This document shows, one piece after another, positions 1 through 6,360 of a DNA stretch of 6,360 bases. Position 1 is the first letter of the stretch. The number at the start of each line of letters is the position of its first letter. This DNA is from Elusimicrobiota bacterium (GTDB lineage: Bacteria; CG03; SLGR01; PWQF01), in the NCBI GenBank assembly GCA_003558145.1, contig PWMP01000146.1, forward strand, positions 1 through 6,360. Direction: 5' to 3'. Made by a program: the position numbers and the translations under genes. Under the pieces are notes generated by a model. The model saw only the letters and a list, made by a program, of their open reading frames with translations, was not told the origin of the DNA and ran no database searches.

Positions 1-94
1 CTCTTTTTTGAGGACAGCCCTGAAGGGCCGGCGTCCGGTTCTTCTTTGTTATTTTTTTTCTTCCTTTTTTTATAAGCTGGTTTGTTGTCGGCAT
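1..94 (-). CDS. rpsL: 30S ribosomal protein S12, N-terminal part (runs off the left edge)
   Basis: S12 sits at the decoding centre of the 30S subunit and helps control translational accuracy. Only the first 31 codons are here. The ATG is at 92-94 and the reading frame is open to base 1. The translation starts MPTTNQLIKKGRKK and ends with PALQGCPQKR. This matches the known S12 N-terminus, which has M-(P/A)-T-x-NQL followed by a basic stretch and then PAL-x-x-CPQKRG. The start is fixed by the NQL alignment and by a strong Shine-Dalgarno 7 nt upstream. It follows rpoC by 11 nt, the common rpoC-rpsL arrangement, so it is probably co-transcribed with rpoBC. The lysine and proline positions linked to streptomycin resistance lie beyond the edge, so nothing can be said about them. 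The Lys/Arg-rich N-terminal extension threads into 16S rRNA in known structures. Identity is near certain despite the short length. Confidence 0.95.
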   Translation of the reverse strand, partial: MPTTNQLIKKGRKKITKKNRTPALQGCPQKR

Positions 95-101
95 TATAAA
101 T

Positions 102-108
102 CTCCTTA
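102..108 (-). promoter_or_regulatory. Shine-Dalgarno of rpsL, overlapping the rpoC stop codon
   Basis: On the minus strand the sequence is TAAGGAG, then 7 nt, then the rpsL ATG. It matches seven consecutive bases of the canonical anti-Shine-Dalgarno complement (TAAGGAGG). Its first three bases are the rpoC TAA stop, so a ribosome terminating rpoC stands on the rpsL initiation site. This favours re-initiation or coupled translation, which is an inference. It also decides the rpsL start. Confidence 0.85.
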
Positions 109-3100
109 TGAGTTCGCCGTTCCTTTTGACTGCTGGGCGTAAATCCCGGTTCCGACAGGAATAAGTTTACCTATAATCACATTTTCCTTGAGGCCTTTTA
201 ATCTGTCTACCTGGCCGGCAACCGCTGCTTCCGTAAGTATACGAGTCGTTTCCTGGAATGAGGCAGCTGATATGAAACTTTCTCCCGAAAGCGAAGCTTT
301 TGCTATACCGAGAAGCCTAGGTTTATATGTTGCCGGCTTTTTGCCTTCCTGCTCCATTCTGCGGTTTACTCTATCAACATTTTTTTTCTTTACTATTTCT
401 TTTTCCAGAAAAGTCGTATCTCCGCTTGAATTTATCTGTACGAATGAAAGCATTTGTTTAATAATTATTTCTATATGCTTATCGTTAATTTTTACTCCCT
501 GAAGCCTGTAAACTCCCTGAATTTCATTCACAAGGTATTCTTGGACTTCCTTATCACCCTTTACTCTGAGCATACTATGCGGATTAATTGGACCGTCTGT
601 AAGGGCTTCTCCAGAATAAACCCTATCACCTTCGTATACAACAAGGTGTTTTCCAGGCGGAATTACATAGGTTTTTGATTCTGCTTTATCGCTTTCAACG
701 GTAACTTTAAAAGCCCCTTTTTCTATTGAGCCAAGACGTACCGTACCGACTATTTCGGTTATTACTGCATTGTTTTTTGGCTTTCTGGCTTCAAAAAGTT
801 CCGTAACCCTGGGAAGTCCGCCGGTGATGTCTTTTGTTTTTATAACTTCGTGAGGTATTTTGGCCAGTACATCCCCCGCGCTGACGCTGTCTCCGCTATC
901 AACAACAAGATGTGTATCCACCGGAAGGGGATAAGACTTTTTATTCCCGCCTGAACGCGTTACTTCTATCTGAGGATGCAGTTTGGGACTACGGTAAGGT
1001 ATAATTACTTTTTCAGTTTTACCTGTAGCTTTATTGATTTCCTGGCGCGCGGTTATCCCTTCCTTGATATCTTTAAGTCTGACTTTTCCTGCCGTCTCTG
1101 TGATTATGGGCATAGTGAAAGAGTCCCACTCTGCCAGCAAATCACCTCGATTTACTGAGCAAGAATCCTTGTCTGACTTTTTATATATTCTGGCACCGTA
1201 TCTCACATCAAATTCATCAACTTTTTTGCCTTCGCTTCGAATAATTATTTTTCCTTTCCGGGAAACGTTTATCATCTCCTTGCGTTTGTTTTTAATGGTG
1301 CTAATTCCTTTAAATTCAGCCTGGCCGTCATGTCTTGAAATGATAGCACTGCGCTGCGAAACCCTGGAAGCTGTACCACCTATATGGAATGTACGCAGAG
1401 TAAGCTGAGTACCGGGTTCCCCTATTGACTGTGCAGCAATTATACCTACCGCAAGACCCGGAAGAGTAAGCCTTCCGGTTGAAAGATCCAATCCATAGCA
1501 CTTACAGCATATTCCGTCTTCCGTTTCACAGGTGAGCGGAGAACGTATTCTTATGAAAGGAATTCCCGTTTTTTCGATTTTTTCAGCAGCTTCTTTTGTT
1601 ACTACTTCCCCTTCTTTAGCAAAAACCTCATCGGTTACGGGATCAACAATGTTATCAAGGCTGACCCTGCCCCATATCCTTTCAGAAAACTTCTCTATTA
1701 TTTCGGTACCTTCTTTAAGATGTCCAACTCTTATTCCGTTTAATGTGCCGCAATCCTGTTCTTTGGTTACAATATTATGCGCGACATCAACAAGACGCCT
1801 GGTGAGATACCCCGCATCTGCGGTCTTGAGAGCAGTATCGGCAAGGCCTTTTCTGCCTCCATGGGTTGATATGAAATACTCCAGAGAAGTCAATCCTTCT
1901 CTAAAATTAGATTTAATCGGATTTTCAATGATTTCTCCGGTTCCGCCCGTTATCTTTTTCTGCGGGCGGCTCATTAGACCTCTCATTCCTCCAAGCTGAC
2001 GAATCTGGTCTATTGAACCTCTTGCACCGGAAGTGGCCATAAGACGTATGGGGTTAAATTTGGGTCCCTTGCCGTCGTATGGAAGCTTATCTTCCTGTTG
2101 AATTTCGGATATCATCTCATCCGTAATTTTATCCGAAACCTGGCTCCATATATCTATTATGTTATTATACCTCTCAACATTTGTTATGTAGCCTTTATTG
2201 TAATTTGATTCTACTTTTTTAACTTTCTGGTGAGCTTTTTCAATAATCTCCTGTTTTTTAGTAGGAACATGCATGTCATCAATTGAAATTGACAGATCGC
2301 TTTTTGTAGAATAGTGGAATCCTAACTTCTTTACCATATCAAGCATAACAGCTGTTTCGTATTTTCCAATTTTCCAAAAGCATTCTTCTACCAGGGCGGC
2401 CATTTCTTTTTTGGTCATCTCTCTGTTTTTATAACCAAGGCCCTCCGGAAGATAACTGTTAAACAACACTCTGCCGGCAGTTGTGTAATCTTTCCATATA
2501 TCGAGATTTTTGAGCTCTTTCTCTCCCCAGTTTTTTTCTTCTTTTATCCGGTTGACACCATAGACTTTTATTCTTGCATTTAAGTCTATTTTTTCCATTT
2601 GAATCGCACTTTCGACTTCTTCCGGTGAAGAAAATATTTTTCCTTCGCCAAAAACACCTTTCTTTTCCCGGGTAAGATAATTACATCCCATTACTATATC
2701 TTGTGTAGGAGTTACTATTGAAGACCCGTTAGAGGGAGAAATAATATTGCTCGTCGACAGAATCATCACTTTTGCTTCCATACATGCTGCCGGGGATATC
2801 GGAATATGAACTGCCATCTGGTCTCCGTCAAAGTCGGCGTTAAAAGCAGTACACACAAGAGGATGGAGCTGAATAGCCTTTCCCTCTATTAATACAGGTT
2901 CGAAAGCCTGTATTCCCATCCTGTGCAGAGTAGGAGCACGGTTTAAAAGAACGGGATGTTCTTTTATAATATTTTCGAGTATATCGAAAACAACAGGATC
3001 TTTTTCTTCTATAAAGGGGCGCGCTGTACGTAGATTTGTGGCAAGCCCCTTCTTTATGAGATCCCTAAGTATAAAAGGTTTATAAAGTTCCAGGGCCATT

Positions 3101-4212
3101 TCTTTCGGAAGGCCACATTGGTTTAGAAGCAGATGAGGACCTACTACTACAACTGCCCGGCCGGAATAATCAACCCTTTTACCAAGAAGATTTCTGCGGA
3201 ACCTGCCCTGTTTGCCCTTAATTGTATCGGAAAGAGACTTGAGCGGGCGGCCTCCTGTTCCAGTTACGGTTCGGCCGCGTACACCGTTTTGAATAAGAGC
3301 ATCCACTGCTTCCTGCAGCATTCTCTTCTCGTTATGAAGCATCACCGTGGGTGCTCCCATTCTTGATATCTGCATAAGACGGTTATTGCGGTTTATCACC
3401 CGCCTGTAAAGGTCGTTTAAATCCGATGAGGCTAATTTGCCTCCTTTAAGCGGTACAAGCGGTCTTAAATCCGGCGGTATAACCGGAATACAGGAGAGTA
3501 TCATATTTTCAGGGCTGTTGCCGGAATTAATAAAATCTTCAACTACCTTAAGGCGACGTCTCCAATTTCTGCGTTTACCCTTTCCGCCTTTTTCGGACTC
3601 CAGGTTTTTTCTTATCCCGCGCGCAATTTTTTTAAGATCTGTTTCGCTTAAGAGTTTCTGCAAGGCCTCACCGCCGGTCATTGCCTCAAAATCGTCTTCG
3701 TATTCAGCCTGAAGACTCTGATAGTCTTCAATTGATATAAGCTGATCAACTCGAAGTTTTTTGCCTCCCAGCTTAATGTCACCGTCAACACTTATTACAA
3801 CATAGGCGGCATAATAAGCAATCCTCTCCACATCGGATCTTCTCATGTCAAGAAGCATGCCTATCCTTGAAGGAGGTTTTCTTACATACCATATATGAGC
3901 AACGGGGGTTGCCAATTCAATATGGCCCATACGCTCGCGACGGACTTCCTTTTTAGTAACTTCAACTCCGCACCTCTCACATGTCACTCCTTCATGGCGC
4001 GGATATTTATAACGACCGCAGTTGCATTCATAGTCCTTCATGGGCCCAAATATTCTTTCGCAGAAAAGTCCGTCCCGTTCAGCACGAAACGTACGGTAAT
4101 TTATAGTTTCGGCCTTTTTAACTTCTCCATAAGACCATCCCCTCACATCCTCAGGAGAAGCAAGCATAAGTTTTATTGCATTAAAATTTTTATAATTCAG
4201 TTCTTCCGACAT
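106..4212 (-). CDS. rpoC: DNA-directed RNA polymerase subunit beta' (complete)
   Basis: This is the largest catalytic subunit of RNA polymerase (alpha2-beta-beta'-omega); it forms the clamp, the bridge helix and most of the active centre. It has 1368 residues, against about 1407 in E. coli and 1199 in B. subtilis. Domains in order: the first zinc site (C63, C65, C78, C81); lid/rudder region with IPPDLRPLVPL near 245-255; the Mg-binding motif NADFDGD at 458-464 (D460, D462, D464); F-loop near 740-765; bridge helix about 770-812; the second zinc site (C821, C895, C902, C905); trigger loop starting about 921-946 with R940 and H943; an SI3-like insertion of about 175 residues (947-1124); and the trigger-loop return at KDITGGLPRV (about 1127-1136). 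The C-terminal part contains VYRLQGVKINDKHIE and SFISAASFQETTRILTEAAV. All catalytic and zinc residues are intact. The ATG start gives the usual N-terminus and has a Shine-Dalgarno 10 nt upstream. It lies 6 nt after rpoB and 11 nt before rpsL. Confidence 0.99.
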   Translation of the reverse strand: MSEELNYKNFNAIKLMLASPEDVRGWSYGEVKKAETINYRTFRAERDGLFCERIFGPMKDYECNCGRYKYPRHEGVTCERCGVEVTKKEVRRERMGHIELATPVAHIWYVRKPPSRIGMLLDMRRSDVERIAYYAAYVVISVDGDIKLGGKKLRVDQLISIEDYQSLQAEYEDDFEAMTGGEALQKLLSETDLKKIARGIRKNLESEKGGKGKRRNWRRRLKVVEDFINSGNSPENMILSCIPVIPPDLRPLVPLKGGKLASSDLNDLYRRVINRNNRLMQISRMGAPTVMLHNEKRMLQEAVDALIQNGVRGRTVTGTGGRPLKSLSDTIKGKQGRFRRNLLGKRVDYSGRAVVVVGPHLLLNQCGLPKEMALELYKPFILRDLIKKGLATNLRTARPFIEEKDPVVFDILENIIKEHPVLLNRAPTLHRMGIQAFEPVLIEGKAIQLHPLVCTAFNADFDGDQMAVHIPISPAACMEAKVMILSTSNIISPSNGSSIVTPTQDIVMGCNYLTREKKGVFGEGKIFSSPEEVESAIQMEKIDLNARIKVYGVNRIKEEKNWGEKELKNLDIWKDYTTAGRVLFNSYLPEGLGYKNREMTKKEMAALVEECFWKIGKYETAVMLDMVKKLGFHYSTKSDLSISIDDMHVPTKKQEIIEKAHQKVKKVESNYNKGYITNVERYNNIIDIWSQVSDKITDEMISEIQQEDKLPYDGKGPKFNPIRLMATSGARGSIDQIRQLGGMRGLMSRPQKKITGGTGEIIENPIKSNFREGLTSLEYFISTHGGRKGLADTALKTADAGYLTRRLVDVAHNIVTKEQDCGTLNGIRVGHLKEGTEIIEKFSERIWGRVSLDNIVDPVTDEVFAKEGEVVTKEAAEKIEKTGIPFIRIRSPLTCETEDGICCKCYGLDLSTGRLTLPGLAVGIIAAQSIGEPGTQLTLRTFHIGGTASRVSQRSAIISRHDGQAEFKGISTIKNKRKEMINVSRKGKIIIRSEGKKVDEFDVRYGARIYKKSDKDSCSVNRGDLLAEWDSFTMPIITETAGKVRLKDIKEGITARQEINKATGKTEKVIIPYRSPKLHPQIEVTRSGGNKKSYPLPVDTHLVVDSGDSVSAGDVLAKIPHEVIKTKDITGGLPRVTELFEARKPKNNAVITEIVGTVRLGSIEKGAFKVTVESDKAESKTYVIPPGKHLVVYEGDRVYSGEALTDGPINPHSMLRVKGDKEVQEYLVNEIQGVYRLQGVKINDKHIEIIIKQMLSFVQINSSGDTTFLEKEIVKKKNVDRVNRRMEQEGKKPATYKPRLLGIAKASLSGESFISAASFQETTRILTEAAVAGQVDRLKGLKENVIIGKLIPVGTGIYAQQSKGTANS

Positions 4213-4218
4213 GATTTA

Positions 4219-6360
4219 TTAATCCTTACGGTTCTCCAAAATTACCTTCAGCCCCAGGGACTGCAGTTCCTTAATAAGTACCCTGAAAGATTCGGGTACT
4301 GTCGGTTCTTTTATCTCATCATTTTTTATTATGGCTTCGTGCATTTCTGTCCTGGCTTTTACATCGTCACTCTTATAGGTAAGCAACTCCTGAAGCGTAT
4401 AAGCAGCTCCATAACCTTCCATAGCCCAAACTTCCATTTCGCCGAACCTCTGGCCACCGAACATGGCTTTACCCCCAAGAGGCTGACGGGTTATCAGGGA
4501 ATAAGGCCCTGTAGAACGGGCGTGAGCTTTATCTTCGGCCATATGTTCAAGTTTCATCAAATACATGATGCCGACAGTTATATTGTCCCCAAGAATCTCA
4601 CCTGTCCTGCCGTCATAGAGTCTGGCCCGGCCTGAAGTGGAAAGTCCGTTTTCTTTAAGGAGTTTCTTAATATCTTTTTCTGTTGCTCCATCAAATACGG
4701 GAGTGATCATACGTATACCGGCTTTTTCGGCAGCAAGACCTAGATGTGTCTCAAGAATCTGACCCACGTTCATTCTTGAAGGAACACCCAACGGATTAAG
4801 AAGAAAATCAACAGGCCTTCCGTCTTCCGTATAGGGCATATCCTCTTCAGGAAGAATTCTTGATATAACTCCTTTATTTCCGTGACGGCCGGCAACCTTA
4901 TCGCCTGCTGTTAATTTTCTGCGGGAGGCTATATGGATCTTAACTTTTTTGGAAACCATTACCTGAAGCTCGTCTCCCTTTTCGAGATCTTCTATTTCAC
5001 CCTGCCGGCGCTTGTTTAGTCTTTCTTCTTCAACGTTGCGAAGGATCTTGTTTTTTTCTTTATAAAGTTCGTGTTCTTTCTTTGATATTTCCCCTTTTTT
5101 ATATTTATTTCTCATTTTAAGGGTGCGGGAATTGCTGTCTTTCCTTAATTCTTCAATTAAACTGTCATACCTGCCGTTGATTTCCGTAGAAAACTTATCT
5201 TTTCTGTTTTTTGTAAGACTGTCTTTGCGGTCAAAAACTTCCACACGAATAACCTTTCCTTCCATTCCGGGCGGAACCTTCAGTGAGGTATCTTTTACAT
5301 CTTCGGCTTTTTTGCCAAAAATGGTTTTAAGAAGCCTTACTTCGGGAGTATAGCGTGTCTTACCTTTAGGTGTAACCTTACCGACAAGTATGTCGCCCGG
5401 CCTCACATGAGCTCCTACTCTGACAATGCCGTTTTCATCAAGATCCCTCAGACGTTTTTCACCAACGTTAGGTATGTCCCTGGTTATTTCTTCTCTGCCT
5501 ATCTTCAGGTCCCTAGACTCAACTTCTTCTTTAAATATATGGATGCTGGTGAAAATATCTTCTTTAACTAGCCGTTCAGAAACCAGCACTGCGTCTTCAA
5601 AATTATATCCCTCCCAGGGCATAAAAGCAACAACAAGATTGCGTCCAAGAGCCAGTTCACCCTTTGCGGTTGCCGGCCCGTCAGCTAAAATGTCATCTTT
5701 TTTAACTTTATCTCCCATTGCAACTATAGGAAGCTGGTTGTAGCTCGTATCCTGATTGCTCCTTATAAATTTTTTAAGTTCATAAACATCTATATTATCC
5801 TGTGCTGTTTTTTTGTTGTTTTTTTCGGTATGTTTGATTATTATTTTTTCCGAATCCACATATATTACTTCACCAGCCCTGTCAGCTTTTACAACAACTC
5901 CGCTGTTTCGGGCAACTACCCGCTCCATACCAGTCGAAACCAACGGTGGTTCGGTTATGGAGAGAGGAAGCGCCTGGCGCTGCATATTTGACCCCATCAG
6001 AGCGCGGTTAGCGTCATTATGCTCAAGGAAAGGAACAAGACCTGCAGCAGCCCCTACCATCTGCTGGGGAGAAATGTCTATGTAATTAACCTGTGTTTTT
6101 CTCACTAAAGGAAAATTCCCTCTCTGTCTTGCGGTTATAAGGCCGTCGGGGAGATTTCCCTTTTTGTCTGCCACGGTGGCAGGGACAAGTATGTTTTCAT
6201 CTTCAATATCAGCAGTGAGGTACTCTATCTTATTTGTAACTTTGCCGTTTTCAATTTTTCTGAAAGGTGTTTCTATAAGGCCATATTCATTAATCCTTGA
6301 ATAAATTGCAAGAGTAGACCTTAAACCAATATTTTGGCCTTCAGGGGTTTCGATAGGACA
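4219..6360 (-). CDS. rpoB: DNA-directed RNA polymerase subunit beta, C-terminal part (5' end beyond the right edge)
   Basis: Beta pairs with beta' to form the polymerase active cleft and holds the rifampicin pocket. The window shows the last 713 codons, and the frame is open to base 6360. The first residues are CPIETPEGQNIGL, the rifampicin cluster II region (about E. coli 559-571), so roughly 500-550 residues are missing. A GTG at 6172-6174 is an internal Val, not a start. Landmarks: PWEGYNFEDAVLVSER with the acidic pair at 5593-5598 (E. coli E813/D814); a Lys/Glu-rich insertion at about 4978-5232, at the position of the SI2/beta-i9 insertion; GDKVAGRHGNKG with the two active-site lysines (E. 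coli K1065/K1073); NPLGVPSRMNVGQ; and the C-terminal block HARSTGPYSLITRQPLGGKA followed by GGQRFGEMEVWA, which forms the clamp contact with beta'. The protein ends soon after ELQSLGLKV, without the acidic tail of B. subtilis. The stop is a tandem in-frame TAA TAA. The gene is intact as far as it is visible. Confidence 0.99.
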   Translation of the reverse strand, partial: CPIETPEGQNIGLRSTLAIYSRINEYGLIETPFRKIENGKVTNKIEYLTADIEDENILVPATVADKKGNLPDGLITARQRGNFPLVRKTQVNYIDISPQQMVGAAAGLVPFLEHNDANRALMGSNMQRQALPLSITEPPLVSTGMERVVARNSGVVVKADRAGEVIYVDSEKIIIKHTEKNNKKTAQDNIDVYELKKFIRSNQDTSYNQLPIVAMGDKVKKDDILADGPATAKGELALGRNLVVAFMPWEGYNFEDAVLVSERLVKEDIFTSIHIFKEEVESRDLKIGREEITRDIPNVGEKRLRDLDENGIVRVGAHVRPGDILVGKVTPKGKTRYTPEVRLLKTIFGKKAEDVKDTSLKVPPGMEGKVIRVEVFDRKDSLTKNRKDKFSTEINGRYDSLIEELRKDSNSRTLKMRNKYKKGEISKKEHELYKEKNKILRNVEEERLNKRRQGEIEDLEKGDELQVMVSKKVKIHIASRRKLTAGDKVAGRHGNKGVISRILPEEDMPYTEDGRPVDFLLNPLGVPSRMNVGQILETHLGLAAEKAGIRMITPVFDGATEKDIKKLLKENGLSTSGRARLYDGRTGEILGDNITVGIMYLMKLEHMAEDKAHARSTGPYSLITRQPLGGKAMFGGQRFGEMEVWAMEGYGAAYTLQELLTYKSDDVKARTEMHEAIIKNDEIKEPTVPESFRVLIKELQSLGLKVILENRKD
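4223..4228 (-). promoter_or_regulatory. Shine-Dalgarno of rpoC inside the end of rpoB
   Basis: The minus strand reads TAAGGA, then 10 nt, then the rpoC ATG at 4210-4212. It matches six bases of the anti-Shine-Dalgarno complement and lies over the last sense codons of rpoB (Arg-Lys-Asp), just before its TAA TAA stops. The position supports the chosen rpoC start and suggests translational coupling, which would help keep beta and beta' near equal amounts (inference). Confidence 0.75.

Noticed and set aside
10..33. Partial inverted repeat (AGCCCTGAAGGGC and GGCC/GGCG) near the left edge
   Set aside because: It is short, lies within rpsL codons for the conserved PALQGCP block, and is not followed by a U tract, so there is no reason to call a terminator or regulatory hairpin.
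50..73. Run of T on the plus strand (A on the minus strand) resembling a terminator tract
   Set aside because: It is the Lys-rich coding part of the rpsL N-terminus (KKGRKKITKK). No hairpin precedes it, and on the transcribed strand it is an A run, not a U run.
188..502. Plus-strand open frame of 104 codons opposite the rpoC 3' end, with overlapping shorter frames
   Set aside because: Several overlapping antisense frames occur here and none has a plausible ribosome binding site or domain. The minus strand encodes the conserved beta' C-terminus throughout.
1532..1999. Plus-strand open frame of 155 codons inside rpoC
   Set aside because: It is antisense to the bridge helix and second zinc site region of beta'. 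The translation is a Ser/Pro/Leu-rich mirror of conserved codons with no family resemblance.
3895..4635. Plus-strand open frame of 246 codons across the rpoB/rpoC junction
   Set aside because: It lies antisense to two highly conserved coding regions and shows no recognisable domain. The only purine-rich AAGGAGG upstream (3870-3876) is 18 nt from the ATG, too far for a normal binding site, and is explained by the beta' KPPS codons on the other strand.
6172..6174. GTG as a start codon of a 651-residue protein
   Set aside because: The frame stays open upstream to the window edge and encodes conserved beta sequence, including CPIETPEG, so the GTG is an internal valine of rpoB.

Overview
This window is a housekeeping region: part of the bacterial RNA polymerase / ribosomal protein operon, read entirely on the minus strand. 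In transcription order (right to left) it holds the 3' part of rpoB (RNA polymerase beta, 5' end beyond the right edge), a complete rpoC (beta', 1368 codons), and the first 31 codons of rpsL (ribosomal protein S12, running off the left edge). The rpsL start is too short to appear in an ordinary ORF scan. It is recognised from its N-terminal sequence and an excellent ribosome binding site.

Packing is tight: 6 nt between rpoB and rpoC, and 11 nt between rpoC and rpsL. There is no room for a promoter or terminator, so the three genes are probably one transcript. Both downstream genes have Shine-Dalgarno sequences that overlap the end of the upstream gene: the last codons of rpoB for rpoC, and the rpoC stop codon itself for rpsL. 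This suggests translational coupling. Order rpoB-rpoC-rpsL is the widespread ancestral arrangement, in which the rpoBC cluster runs directly into the str operon (rpsL-rpsG-fusA).

The organism is a bacterium with moderately AT-rich DNA and a canonical anti-Shine-Dalgarno. Beta' carries a large insertion in the trigger loop (SI3 type) and beta a charged insertion near its C-terminal third (SI2/beta-i9 type). Both are found in many Gram-negative lineages and absent from Firmicutes and Actinobacteria. The proteins are clearly diverged from Enterobacteria. My best guess is a non-proteobacterial Gram-negative lineage (such as Omnitrophota, Elusimicrobiota or another PVC-related group) or a deltaproteobacterium-like lineage, but phylum assignment from reading alone is weak.

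The gene products act together: beta and beta' form the two jaws and active centre of RNA polymerase, and S12 is in the decoding centre of the 30S ribosome. No mobile element, CRISPR, RNA gene or new system is visible. The points worth a second look are residue-level: an Arg at a rifampicin-pocket position of beta, lineage-specific insertions in both subunits, and the stop/Shine-Dalgarno overlap.
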